Assembly (NCBI RefSeq): GCF_001659985.1
Contig: NZ_LYCS01000005.1
Location: 37,505 to 101,504, forward strand
Length of the DNA: 64,000 bases
Origin: Oceanobacillus sp. Castelsardo
Lineage (GTDB): Bacteria > Bacillota > Bacilli > Bacillales > Amphibacillaceae
Direction of reading: 5' to 3'
Each line of letters opens with the position of its first letter. Within the stretch, counting starts at the first letter, position 1. Below, piece by piece: positions 54,334 to 63,255 of this stretch. The notes under the pieces are model-generated. The model did not search any database. It had not been told where the DNA came from and saw only the letters and a list, made by a program, of their open reading frames with translations. A program made the position numbers and the translations under genes.

Positions 54334-55317
54334 TTATTTTCCTACCTTTCTTGTCGACTCTCTTTCTATAAATTGAACGGGTAACTTACAATGTATATAT
54401 GGTAAAATTTCCCGATTTACTTTTTTAATAATGATTTCCGCAGCTTTCGCGCCCATTTCATAGGCAGGCTGGCGAATTGTTGATAACCCCGGATAAACAA
54501 GTTCACATATAGAAATATCATCATAACCGATGATTTGAACATCCTCAGGAACCTTTCGCCCAGCCCGCTGCGCTTCATTCATGACCGCAACAGCAACGAT
54601 ATCATTACAGGCAAGAATTCCATCTGTGTTCGGGTATGCGTCAAACAGCATTTTCACCGATTTACTCGCCCCTTGAAACGTAAGCTCGGAATCCAATACA
54701 TTTATCTTCACAGCTGCCTGCCTTAACGTTTGAAACGAAGAAACGAAACGCTCATAAACAGGCCTCACCTCAACCGGGCCTCTTATAATTGTAATTTCCT
54801 TACTTCCAAGTTCCAATATCTTCTCAGCAGCTAACTTGCCCCCTTCAAACTGGTCCGCATACACAGCGGGCAAATTCTCTATCGTTCGATCTAGCATAAC
54901 TACTGGTATTTTTAAATCTTTGAGCATATCACTATGGGCTTCATTGACAGAAGCAATAATCCCAACGACATTATGTTGGATAAACGTATCAAGGTAATCG
55001 ATTTCCTGTTTTAATTGCTCATCACTATTGCCAATAATCAATCGGTAGCCTTCCTCCCGAAGATGATCCTCCACACCCCTAGCTAATGCCGGAAAAAATG
55101 GATTCGTAATATCTGGGAGGATTAAACCGATTAATTTGGACTTTTGTTTAAATAAAGACCTAGCTACTTCATTCGGTTTATAATTTAATTTTTGAATCGC
55201 ATCCAATACCGCTTTTCTCGTATCCTCATGCGCATAGCCACTATTATTTAGTACCCGTGATACGGTCGCAGCCGAAACACCAGCCTCTTTCGCCACATCA
55301 CGAATTGTTATCGCCAT
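54334..55317 (-). CDS. rbsR: LacI-family repressor of the ribose operon
   Basis: 327 residues. N-terminal HTH TIRDVAKEAGVSAATVSRVLNN with hinge helix PNEVARSL, then a ribose-binding-type effector domain. ATG 55317 is supported by AGGGG 9 nt upstream; a TTG at 55326 is inside that box. First gene of rbsRKDACB, so it autoregulates through the palindrome at 55335-55348. Confidence 0.93.
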   Translation of the reverse strand: MAITIRDVAKEAGVSAATVSRVLNNSGYAHEDTRKAVLDAIQKLNYKPNEVARSLFKQKSKLIGLILPDITNPFFPALARGVEDHLREEGYRLIIGNSDEQLKQEIDYLDTFIQHNVVGIIASVNEAHSDMLKDLKIPVVMLDRTIENLPAVYADQFEGGKLAAEKILELGSKEITIIRGPVEVRPVYERFVSSFQTLRQAAVKINVLDSELTFQGASKSVKMLFDAYPNTDGILACNDIVAVAVMNEAQRAGRKVPEDVQIIGYDDISICELVYPGLSTIRQPAYEMGAKAAEIIIKKVNREILPYIHCKLPVQFIERESTRKVGK

Positions 55318-55334
55318 AACATCCAACCCCTATC

Positions 55335-55382
55335 TGGAACCGGTTACACATTTAGTTTACCACTTTCATTTTAAAATGTCGA
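55335..55382 (-). promoter_or_regulatory. Ribose operon promoter and RbsR operator
   Basis: Minus strand: TCGACA (55377-55382), 17 bp, TAAACT (55354-55359), then TGTAACCGGTTCCA (55348-55335), a palindrome with an 8-bp perfect AACCGGTT centre in the LacI/cre style. It lies at the expected transcription start, where repressor binding would block initiation. Confidence 0.7.
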
Positions 55383-55420
55383 GACGTGTCGATATATTTT
55401 TTTCGAGACGGTTGGGAAAG

Positions 55421-55639
55421 GATTTCAGCAGTCACGGTGAAGATATCGGCGATTGTGAGCGGGATATCAGCAGTCAGGATGATGATATCAGCGTTCGCGG
55501 GCTGGATATCAGCAGTCAGGATGATGATATCAGCGTTCGCGGGCTGGATATCAGCACACAGGACGAAAATATCAGCAATCGCGGGCTGGATATCAGCACA
55601 CAGGATGAAGATATCAGCGATTGCGAGCAACATATCAGT
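55421..55639. repeat. Array of eleven GATATCAGC words at exact 21-bp spacing
   Basis: GATATCAGC or near variants start at 55421, 55442, 55463, 55484, 55505, 55526, 55547, 55568, 55589, 55610 and 55631: eleven units, each exactly 21 bp apart. Alternating fillers (AGTCAGGATGAT; GTTCGCGGGCTG) give a 42-bp higher-order unit. The array is open in three frames, so overlapping 90-115-codon ORFs arise by periodicity. I treat them as a DNA repeat and not as genes. A second five-unit array is at 59397. Confidence 0.85.
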
Positions 55640-55672
55640 ATTTCAAGGAGCAATTCTCAAAATCTACAAGTA

Positions 55673-55742
55673 AAAAAGCGTACTAACGGACAGATTACCT
55701 GTCTCATTAATGCGCTTTTTTAGATCGAGGGACCTGCCCTCA
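55673..55742 (+). terminator. Hairpin and partial REP after gntP
   Basis: AAAAAAGCG...CGCTTTTTT arms (55672-55722, about 33-nt loop with inner pairs) could terminate transcription from either side. Followed by a partial REP-like GAGGGACCTGCCCTC (55727-55741). Confidence 0.5.
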
Positions 55743-55750
55743 TTTCTCTT

Positions 55751-57103
55751 CTATACAAATATACTTAACAGTAGGACAAACACGAGTCCACATACAGAAA
55801 TTAATGTTTCGAGTACGGTCCAGGTTGAAAATGTTTCTTTCATCGTTAAACCAAAGGATTCTTTAACGATCCAGAAACCGGTATCATTTACGTGTGAAGC
55901 GATAATACTACCAGCACCTGTTGCTAACACAACTAACGCTAGGTTTACATCCGCACCTTCTAACATTGGAATAACCAAACCAGCTGTAGTCAGTGCAGAT
56001 ACAGTTGCAGAACCTTGAGCTAGACGGATAATTGCTGCAATTAACCAAGCAAGGAACAATGGCGAAATTGTACTATCGGCAAATAATACAGCTACATAAT
56101 CACCAACTCCACCGTCCATTAGTACTTCTTTTAGCGAACCACTTACACCTAGAATAAGTAAAAGCATACCGATTGCTTTTACAGATCCTTCTGCAGACGC
56201 CATCAAATCATCCATTGGAATCTTACGAGCAATCCCCATTGTATAGATAGCTAACAATACAGAAAGTAACATAACCATAGATGGTTTACCTAATGTTTCT
56301 ATGATTGCAAAAAATAAATTGTCTTCTAAACCTGCTCCCTTTTGAACCAAGGTAACAATAGTAGAGACACCCATTAATATTACTGGGAATAATGCTGTTA
56401 ATGCACTAACACCAAATCCAGGCGTATCTTCTAATTTATACTCTTTAGCAGCTCCTAGTTTAGCAATACTACCTTCTCCGGCTCTTTCAAATGCTGATGG
56501 AGCAAATTTTCTAGCAAATTTAGTAAAAATTGGACCCGCAATAATAATGGTTGGAATTGCAATGATAATACCGTAAACTAACACCATACCAATATTCGCA
56601 CCGTATTGCTCAGCAATAACAGTTGGCCCCGGGTGCGGTGGCAAGAATGCGTGTGTTACAGATAACGCAGTAGCCATTGGCAATCCTAACCATAGGAAGG
56701 AAATTTTTGTTTGTTTTGCAATTTGATAAACGATTGGAATTAATAATACAAGACCTACTTCAAAGAACAATGCAATACCTAAAATAAATGCGGTAAGAAC
56801 AACTGCCCATTGTACACGTTTTTCCCCGAATTTATCGATTAGCGTCATTGCAATTCGCTGTGCGCCACCAGCGTCTGCAATTAATTTACCTAGAATCGCA
56901 CCAAAACCAAAGATCAAACCAGTACTCGCTATCGTACTTCCTAAACCTGCTTCAATCGATCCCATAATTTCATTAACCGGCATTCCTAATCCTAGACCTA
57001 ATAGGAAGGAAACCACTACCAATGTAATGAGAGTATGAATCTTAAATTTCATGATCATTACTAGTAATAATAAAATACCTAATGCTGTAATAATTAATGG
57101 CAT
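55751..57103 (-). CDS. gntP: Gluconate:H+ symporter-type permease
   Basis: 450 residues with about 12 hydrophobic segments, GntP family. Signatures: AIGGIGSTIASTGLIFGFGAILGKL-like stretch near residue 52 (LGSTIASTGLIFGFGA), FLPPHPGPTVIAEQYGANIG near 153, and SHVNDTGFWIVKESFG near 405. Imports gluconate or a related sugar acid. Downstream of the zinc dehydrogenase and probably cotranscribed, so the true substrate may be an aldonic acid such as gulonate or idonate. Confidence 0.9.
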   Translation of the reverse strand: MPLIITALGILLLLVMIMKFKIHTLITLVVVSFLLGLGLGMPVNEIMGSIEAGLGSTIASTGLIFGFGAILGKLIADAGGAQRIAMTLIDKFGEKRVQWAVVLTAFILGIALFFEVGLVLLIPIVYQIAKQTKISFLWLGLPMATALSVTHAFLPPHPGPTVIAEQYGANIGMVLVYGIIIAIPTIIIAGPIFTKFARKFAPSAFERAGEGSIAKLGAAKEYKLEDTPGFGVSALTALFPVILMGVSTIVTLVQKGAGLEDNLFFAIIETLGKPSMVMLLSVLLAIYTMGIARKIPMDDLMASAEGSVKAIGMLLLILGVSGSLKEVLMDGGVGDYVAVLFADSTISPLFLAWLIAAIIRLAQGSATVSALTTAGLVIPMLEGADVNLALVVLATGAGSIIASHVNDTGFWIVKESFGLTMKETFSTWTVLETLISVCGLVFVLLLSIFV

Positions 57104-57214
57104 GTCTTTCTCTCTCCCTTGCTATACTTGTTGTCTTTTTCTCCCTAAAACGAATCCAATTCAATTTTTTCAAATAACCTTCAAAGCGGAACGTAAGGCT
57201 ATATGTTTTTTAAA

Positions 57215-58234
57215 TTACTCAAATTCAATAACTGCTTTTCTTACTTTATCCGGGTTTTTCTCAATAAACTCAAATGCTTCTTTTGCTTTACTAATGTGGA
57301 ACCGATGTGTCACAAGTCCGTTATGAGTTAATTGTTTTGAATTAATTAATTCTACAACTTTTCCAAATTGGTTCGTTTGTAATCTTGATCCAGTTATCGT
57401 TAATTCCTTTTTCGTAATGTGCATCATAGCAATGGATGATGGTGTTTCATTAAATCCAAGTGTCACTACATTTCCTGCTGGCGATGCTATTTCAACAGCT
57501 AACTCAAAGGTTTGAGGAATTCCAACTGCATCGATAATAACATTCGCACCTTCTCCATTTGTAATTTCATTTATTTTAGCTTTTGCATCCACTTCTGCTG
57601 GATTAATCGTATAATCTGCTCCATTTTCTTTTGCAAATTCTAAACGTTCATTCGTAAAGTCAGAAATAATAACCGTTGCACCACGTAATTTAGCCATTTT
57701 TAAAACAGTAATACCGATTGGCCCTGCTCCTTGAATAAAGACAGTTTGTCCTTCCTTAACATCGCCTCTCCAAGTTGCTTGAGCACCGATTGTATAAGGT
57801 TCAGCCATAACCGCTTCATCCCAATCAATCTCGGAATCTACTTTATGCACTTGTGTTTCTGGAAGTGTAACAAACTCTCTCATACCTCCATCTTCATGGA
57901 CACCAAACACAGAAACTTCCTTACATACATTTGGTCTTCCACTTTTACATGCGTAGCATTCACCACAATAAGTGATTGGCTCAATGACGACATGATCACC
58001 GACAGCTACGCGAGTCACCTCGGAACCGGTTTCAACGATTTCTCCAGTTACCTCATGTCCAACAATTCTAGGATACGTTGCAAGTGGATTCGTACCGTGA
58101 TAAATATGCATATCGGAACCACAGATACCTACTCTTTTTATTTTTACTTTTACTTCATTTGTTTGTTCTATATTTGGTTCTTCTACGTCCAATACTTCAA
58201 TGATGTTTGCTTCTGGTATGCGAATGGCTTTCAT
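57215..58234 (-). CDS. Zinc-dependent medium-chain dehydrogenase (sugar acid type)
   Basis: 339 residues, MDR family. Catalytic zinc ligands: C38 in [14 protein letters not shown]60-E61 in [10 protein letters not shown]. Structural zinc cysteines in [16 protein letters not shown] (residues about 89-105). NAD-binding [14 protein letters not shown] near residue 170. Closest in feel to L-gulonate/L-idonate/threonine dehydrogenase-like proteins such as RspB. First gene behind the shared region with the GntR regulator, followed by GntP. Likely oxidises an imported aldonate at C5. Confidence 0.87.
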   Translation of the reverse strand: MKAIRIPEANIIEVLDVEEPNIEQTNEVKVKIKRVGICGSDMHIYHGTNPLATYPRIVGHEVTGEIVETGSEVTRVAVGDHVVIEPITYCGECYACKSGRPNVCKEVSVFGVHEDGGMREFVTLPETQVHKVDSEIDWDEAVMAEPYTIGAQATWRGDVKEGQTVFIQGAGPIGITVLKMAKLRGATVIISDFTNERLEFAKENGADYTINPAEVDAKAKINEITNGEGANVIIDAVGIPQTFELAVEIASPAGNVVTLGFNETPSSIAMMHITKKELTITGSRLQTNQFGKVVELINSKQLTHNGLVTHRFHISKAKEAFEFIEKNPDKVRKAVIEFE

Positions 58235-58596
58235 TGTCTATTCCTCCTAGGTTTTACTATCCCGATGTAATCCTTTTCATCACATGATAAAAAGAATCCG
58301 AGTAAAACATATTGTCGTACCATAGTTTATTAGATTAAATGTTTCCATTTTTATTACTAGATCCTATCTAATTAATAGAAATATCTAACAACATATAGGA
58401 ACCGTTTTCTTTTATAATTTTAAAATGTAACATGTAACATTTCACATATCACGTTTAATACAATACAATATTTATATAAATGAGTCAACACTTTTTATAA
58501 GAAAAAAGTAGGCGTTTTCTTTTTAATGAAAGCACTATATAATAATATTATTCACAAAATAGAAAAAGTCTTTACTTATAAAAGGGGAACAACAAC
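58235..58596. other. Divergent control region of the sugar-acid genes
   Basis: 360 AT-rich bases between the dehydrogenase (minus) and GntR gene (plus). Tandem ATGTAACATGTAACATT (58425-58441) is the best operator candidate because it contains direct repeats and an ACATGT palindrome. No gene or terminator seen. Confidence 0.45.
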
Positions 58597-59253
58597 ATGT
58601 CTAAAATTGAAACCTCTCTCTTAACAAAGCAAGTATATAACGTACTGCGTGGTAAAATAATTGCCAGAGAATACATGCCTAGTGAAAAACTAGATATTCA
58701 TAAATTAGCTGAGGAATTTGGGGTGAGTCGCTCTCCTGTTAAGGACGCAGTGAATCAACTCGTTTATGATGGATTAATCGAAATCATCCCTCGTAAAGGT
58801 ACTTATGTTACAGAATTGAATTTCATTGAATTTATCGAAGTTCTTGATGCACGATTAATGATTGAATTATGGGCTGCTAAGCAAATAGTGCACACGATCT
58901 CAAATAAAAAGATAGAACAATGGGGAAAAATGGTTCAGGAAATGGATTCGTTACTTGAAGTTTCCCCCTTCCATTTTGATTCGTATAATAAGTTAGATAT
59001 GCAATTTCATTCAACTTTAATAGACTGGACAGATAATAATAAAATAAAAGAGATATTTTCGTCATTAAATACGCATGTTTCCTTATCTCGTATTGTCCAT
59101 TCTACCTCTCTCGAAAGCACATTCAAAAGGCATAAAGATCACTCACGATTATATGAAGCTATGAAAAATCGTGACTTACCAAGTTTTTCAGATGCCATCA
59201 CAGAGCACATCGAAAGCATAAAAACAGAAGCCAAATTGCACTGGGAAGTGTGA
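58597..59253 (+). CDS. GntR-family (FCD) transcriptional regulator
   Basis: 218 residues. Winged HTH with LDIHKLAEEFGVSRSPVKDAVNQL near residue 30 and IPRKGTYVTEL, then a helical FCD effector domain (DARLMIELWAAKQ, HSTLIDWTDN, HIESIKTEAK) that in relatives binds a metal and an organic acid. RBS: AAGGGGAAC. Divergent from the dehydrogenase/gntP operon and presumably its repressor. Its TGA stop begins a REP-like palindrome. Confidence 0.9.
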   Translation: MSKIETSLLTKQVYNVLRGKIIAREYMPSEKLDIHKLAEEFGVSRSPVKDAVNQLVYDGLIEIIPRKGTYVTELNFIEFIEVLDARLMIELWAAKQIVHTISNKKIEQWGKMVQEMDSLLEVSPFHFDSYNKLDMQFHSTLIDWTDNNKIKEIFSSLNTHVSLSRIVHSTSLESTFKRHKDHSRLYEAMKNRDLPSFSDAITEHIESIKTEAKLHWEV

Positions 59254-59277
59254 CAGGTGGGACAGGTCCCACCTGCT
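59251..59277. repeat. REP-like element overlapping the GntR stop codon
   Basis: TGACAGGTGGGACAGGTCCC then ACCTGCT: nested palindrome CAGGTGGGAC/GTCCCACCTG starting within the stop codon. Confidence 0.7.
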
Positions 59278-59396
59278 CTAATGCTAATATTGGTTAAAAC
59301 TGGCCCAATTACTACAATTTATCACTATCCACTATTAAAAGTCTTGCTCAGGATAGTTTAGTTTAGGCATCTACTGGTCCTAGTACTAATAAAAAA

Positions 59397-59489
59397 GATA
59401 TCAGCATTCCTAATCATGATATCGGTACTTGTGAGAAGGATATCAGTACTCAGCATCCATATATCAGCAACCACCTACTGGTTATCGGC
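59397..59489. repeat. Second GATATCAGC array, 21-bp period
   Basis: GATATCAGC-type words start at 59397, 59418, 59439, 59460 and 59481, each 21 bp apart. Fillers differ from the array at 55421, so only the 9-bp word and the spacing are kept. Lies in the gap between the GntR gene and the two-component system. Confidence 0.8.
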
Positions 59490-59543
59490 ATTGTTATCCG
59501 TGAAAAAAACGACTCTCACCATCTACTAATGAAAGTCGCTCTA

Positions 59544-59573
59544 ATGGGACGCGGGACCTGTCCCCCCGGCTCA
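59544..59573 (-). repeat. REP-like element supplying the kinase stop codon
   Basis: Minus-strand TGAGCCGGGGGGACAGGTCC followed by CGCGTCCCA: the consensus form. Its TGA is the stop of the histidine kinase frame. Confidence 0.8.
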
Positions 59574-60473
59574 CTGCGGAAGCTGGATTTTAAGTATGAA
59601 CCAATTGCCATTCAATTCCGCATCCATTTTCCCATTCATTTTTTCAACTAATTTTTTAGACAGATAAAGGCCCAACCCACTTGCTTCGGTGTTCGTTCTA
59701 CTAGTAACTTCTGTATAAAAACGCATAAATACTTTTTCAACCGCGACCTTATTATCCGGTTTAATGTCATTTTTAATAGTAAAAATGACATTATTTCGTT
59801 CATTTCTATAGTTGATAACCGCTTTACTATTGGCATAACGTAGTATATTTTGAATAACATTTTGAATGACACGTGTAAGCATAAAGTGATCCGCAATAAT
59901 TTTCGTGTCCTTTATTTGTTCGGGAAAATGGAGTTCAATTTTCTTTTCTTCCAATTGTTCATAAAAGGATAAAAAGGTTTCTTCCACTAAATTGGAGAGA
60001 GAAATCGATGATAATTCTATTTCTTATTGGTTCGTTTCAATGCGTGCTAAATCATAAAAATGATCGGTCATTTCCATTAGCCGTTGGACAGAGTGTTCGA
60101 TAATCTTTAAATAGTGCATCCGCTTCGCTTCATCTGACGTCTCATTTAAGAGTTGAACATAACCCTTGATAGACGTAAGCGGGGTTCGCAAATCATGAGA
60201 GAGCCCAGCGATAGACAACTTCACATTCTCTTCCATTTTTTTGGCCTGGTAACTTTTTTCTTCAAAAGCATCAACCATTTGATTTAATTCATCGACTAAA
60301 TCCAGCAATGCCTTATCACGAAAATCAAGGGATAGCCTACTGCCAAAACTAGCACGAGTTGGAAGCTCTTTGACCTCGTGTTTCAATTTTCGAAGTTCTC
60401 GCTTTAAGAAGTAAATATAAAAAAGAAGCGCCAATGCTAGGAAGACAAATATCCAGCCCCACATAACATTCAC
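59571..60473 (-). pseudogene. Sensor histidine kinase interrupted by an in-frame stop
   Basis: One continuous minus-strand frame encodes a 300-residue kinase. An N-terminal membrane helix (about residues 4-22, no extracellular domain) and a linker precede the H box LSHDLRTPLTSIKGY near residue 93. A TAA at 60024-60026 (context CAA TAA GAA) then breaks the chain. The frame resumes with the N box VIQNVIQNILRYANS and G box EASGLGLYLSKKLV. No frameshift is involved. The kinase type resembles those controlling bacitracin/lantibiotic ABC exporters. As read, it makes only a dimerisation/phospho-acceptor half; suppression or a sequencing error is possible. Confidence 0.85.
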
Positions 60474-60482
60474 GCCCTTTCG

Positions 60483-61154
60483 TCAATCAAATTTGAAGCC
60501 TATGCCCCATACCGTTTGAATGTAGTTTGTGTCATCCGAATTGAGTTTATTTCGTAAATTACTAATATGCACATTAATCGTTTTATCATTCGCTAAAAAC
60601 GGTTCATTCCAAACACTTTCAAATATATTAGCGCGACTGAAAACCTTTTTTGGATTCTCTAGAAATAGAAGTAGAATTGCGTATTCACGTCCAGTTAAAT
60701 GAAGCGTTTGATCATCAACCTTCACCTCACGCGTATCTATGTTTACACTGACATTCTTATAATGAATTTCTTTTATTTCGCTGAATGAAGCCTTTGTCGC
60801 ATGGCGTAGTTGAATTTCAATTCGTACAAGTAGCTCCTTTACATCAAATGGTTTTGTGATGTAATCATCCGCTCCATTCATCAAAAGCTCCAGTTTCGAA
60901 TCTTGATCATTTTTTGCTGAAATCACCATCACAGGAATGGTTGATTTTTGCCGAATCTCCTGCAAGAACTCTTCTCCATTCAACCCTGGAAGCATTAAAT
61001 CTAAGAGCACGACATCTACTTGATTTTGTTCAAATAACAATTTCCCTTCCGTCCCAGAGTATGCACTTAGTGTGTTGAAATCGTGTAAAATTAATGCTTC
61101 TTTAATAAGGGAATGAATCGCTATATCATCTTCAATGATTAATATCGTTGCCAT
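60483..61154 (-). CDS. OmpR-family response regulator
   Basis: About 223 residues. Receiver domain with acidic pair EDD near residue 9, phospho-acceptor D in VVLLDLMLPGL (about residue 54), K in DYITKPF; C-terminal winged helix VKVDDQTLHLTGREYAILLLF...NVHISNLRNKL. ATG 61154 is chosen over 61160/61163 for spacing from AGG. Between the ABC permease and the broken kinase, 10 bases from the latter. Probably controls the exporter operon. Confidence 0.92.
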   Translation of the reverse strand: MATILIIEDDIAIHSLIKEALILHDFNTLSAYSGTEGKLLFEQNQVDVVLLDLMLPGLNGEEFLQEIRQKSTIPVMVISAKNDQDSKLELLMNGADDYITKPFDVKELLVRIEIQLRHATKASFSEIKEIHYKNVSVNIDTREVKVDDQTLHLTGREYAILLLFLENPKKVFSRANIFESVWNEPFLANDKTINVHISNLRNKLNSDDTNYIQTVWGIGFKFD

Positions 61155-61164
61155 AGCCATCAAC

Positions 61165-61938
61165 CTACTTTATATCTGTTCGTTTAAACAAAAGGATTCC
61201 TAAAGCTGATGATAACACAATCGTAACGAGACTAACTAATACCATCTTGGGAAATTGAGCGATATCTTTTGCAAAATCTGAATAGAATAGGAATGTTTCC
61301 GTAAACCAGTTTGTCACTTGTTTAAAATGTTCGGTTTGTAGGAACATTCCAGGGAGAAATCCTGTTGCAATGGTATAAAGAAAACTCCAAACTAATGCGA
61401 AGCTACTATTTTTTGTTATAAAGCTAATCATCACATAAATAGATACATTTGCCAAAATTAATAAATAAAGTGTGCTAAACGTTTTTATAGCATAATTAAA
61501 ATAATTGCCAATCTCAGCAACTTCACCAAAACCAAATACTATGGAAAAGCTAATCATACCAATTGCAGTCATGCCGATTACTCCAACAAGGGAAACGAAT
61601 GCAGCAATCACAAATTTTGATAAATAATAATGCGTGCGACTCCGACCTAAGGACAACGTATTTCGAATTGTTCCATTTTGAAATTCTTCCCCAATAAAGA
61701 AGTTAATAAAAGCGCTAATGACTAGCAAAATAGTTAATCCGTTTTTTTCCATCATTAGAATACCTGTCGCTCCATTAATAACCGTATCCTTGGCTTGAAC
61801 AAGTTCTGTTCCATAATTTACAGTTAATTGACTGTTCATAACTTGGATGAGAGGTAGTAAAAATAAAATGCCCAGGGCAATCCATAGTTTTCTACTGCGA
61901 AATATTTTTATTTTTTCAGCTGTTAAAAGATTAAGCAT
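61165..61938 (-). CDS. ABC-2 type exporter permease
   Basis: 257 residues with six membrane segments (about 17-32, 65-82, 108-132, 150-170, 178-196, 230-249). N-terminal AEKIKIFRSRKLW is typical of BcrB/lantibiotic immunity permeases, as is GEEFQNGTIRNTLSLGRSR near residue 83. Overlaps the ATPase gene by 8 bases. Likely exports or expels a peptide antibiotic or membrane-active compound; the substrate is unknown. Confidence 0.87.
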   Translation of the reverse strand: MLNLLTAEKIKIFRSRKLWIALGILFLLPLIQVMNSQLTVNYGTELVQAKDTVINGATGILMMEKNGLTILLVISAFINFFIGEEFQNGTIRNTLSLGRSRTHYYLSKFVIAAFVSLVGVIGMTAIGMISFSIVFGFGEVAEIGNYFNYAIKTFSTLYLLILANVSIYVMISFITKNSSFALVWSFLYTIATGFLPGMFLQTEHFKQVTNWFTETFLFYSDFAKDIAQFPKMVLVSLVTIVLSSALGILLFKRTDIK

Positions 61939-62848
61939 GGGCGTTTCCTCCTGTTAGTTGCAAAAAGTAATCTTCGAGTTTTTGTCTTGTTGTTCCAATT
62001 CGAGAAACCTTCACATTGGCTAAGACCAACGAACGATTAATTGACGCAACATCATCTAATTGTTCATAGATATTGATTTCAGTTCCATTGATCACCTCAT
62101 AATCCCTTATCCCCATTTCATCTAACACAACAACTGCTTTTTGTACCTCAGATGTTTCTAATTCAATGTATTGACGAGTTTCGCGTGCAAGCTCTTCCCT
62201 TGAAAATTCTTCAATAATTTTTCCATCATGCAAAATGCCGTAGTGTGTAGCGATCTGTGAAAGCTCGTCTAATAAGTGACTCGAAAGTAAGACCGTGATT
62301 CCACGCTCCGTCACTAGTCGTTGAATAATCTCACGCATTTCTACAATGCCTGATGGATCAAGTCCATTCGTCGGCTCATCTAAAATTAAGAACTCAGGGT
62401 TTGTAATAAGTGTGGAAGCAATCGCTAAACGTTGACGCATTCCTAAAGAAAAGTTCTTGGCCTTCTTCTTACCTGTATCCTTGAGATTCATCAAATGAAG
62501 TAAATCATCAATCCCTCGTTCACTAACACCACCATTTGCCGCCTGGACTTGCAGATTTCCTCGAGCCGTTAATTCCGGGTAAAGCGCAGGCGTTTCAATG
62601 GATTGTCCCATTTTTCTCCTCGCATGTTGTAACCCCTTCTTACCCGTTTTTCCAAACAGCTCAACGTCTCCTTCATCCATCCTAATTAATCCCATAATCA
62701 CGCGCATGAATGTCGATTTCCCTGCGCCATTCTCCCCGATTAAGCCATAAATCATCCCTCGTTTTATTTCAATAGACACTTTATCAAGCACTTTATGTTT
62801 ACCATATATTTTCGAAACATTTGTTGCTTTAAGAATCGTTTCCGACAT
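61931..62848 (-). CDS. ABC exporter ATPase (BcrA/lantibiotic immunity type)
   Basis: 305 residues. Walker A GENGAGKST near residue 39, signature FSLGMRQRLAIAS near 133, Walker B FLILDEPTNGLDPSG near 153, switch histidine in LLSSHLLDEL. The C-terminal 80 residues form the extension typical of BcrA/NatA-like ATPases. RBS: GAAAGGAAGA. First gene of ATPase-permease-regulator-kinase. Confidence 0.92.
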   Translation of the reverse strand: MSETILKATNVSKIYGKHKVLDKVSIEIKRGMIYGLIGENGAGKSTFMRVIMGLIRMDEGDVELFGKTGKKGLQHARRKMGQSIETPALYPELTARGNLQVQAANGGVSERGIDDLLHLMNLKDTGKKKAKNFSLGMRQRLAIASTLITNPEFLILDEPTNGLDPSGIVEMREIIQRLVTERGITVLLSSHLLDELSQIATHYGILHDGKIIEEFSREELARETRQYIELETSEVQKAVVVLDEMGIRDYEVINGTEINIYEQLDDVASINRSLVLANVKVSRIGTTRQKLEDYFLQLTGGNAHA

Positions 62849-62938
62849 ACACTATCTTCCTTTCAATGTTGATACATTTAGAATAAGCGGTAAGTATAAA
62901 TAATTAGACCAGAAAGTATAAAGAAAGTGTAAAGAATA

Positions 62939-62981
62939 GAGCCAGGGGGACATGAGCCAGGGGGACAGGTCCATCGTCCCA
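62939..62981. repeat. REP-like element with duplicated arm
   Basis: GAGCCAGGGGGACAT followed by GAGCCAGGGGGACAGGTCC and ATCGTCCCA. Same duplicated-arm design as 33366-33408. Confidence 0.75.
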
Positions 62982-63151
62982 CACATGAATTAAGACATAA
63001 GGGGAGGTTCCTTCAATTACTAATTGTTCATGATGGGTAACGGTATCATAGCAGAAATGGGAATCTATTAGGATTTAATAGCTCACATATTACATATTAC
63101 ACAGGTGGAGTAAGATCCGCTTTTCAATTAGTAATTATTTTTAAAAAGACC

Positions 63152-63255
63152 GATGAGTTGCGGAGCGCGGTGGATTTTTCGGGCTTTCGGCACTCATGGG
63201 GGGGATGAGTTGCGGAGCGCAATGGATTCATCAGGCATTCGGCACTCATGGAGGC
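63152..63255. repeat. Tandem 52-bp repeat with inverted ends
   Basis: GATGAGTTGCGGAGCGC begins at 63152 and again at 63204. Each unit ends GGCACTCATGG, so ATGAGT and ACTCAT form inverted ends and each unit can fold. Middle positions differ at several sites. Likely a small palindromic dispersed element in two copies. Confidence 0.65.

Noticed and set aside
55421..55639. CRISPR array
   Set aside because: Period of 21 bp is too short, the conserved word is only 9 bp, and the fillers are near-copies of each other, unlike unique spacers.
55352..55723. Three overlapping ORFs of about 93-115 codons across the 21-bp repeat array
   Set aside because: All three frames stay open because the 21-bp unit is a multiple of three and lacks stop codons. 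No RBS or domain. Treated as a DNA repeat.
59571..60473. Two separate genes for a membrane protein and an ATPase domain
   Set aside because: Both parts share one frame with only a stop codon and 12 more sense codons between them, and together match one kinase.
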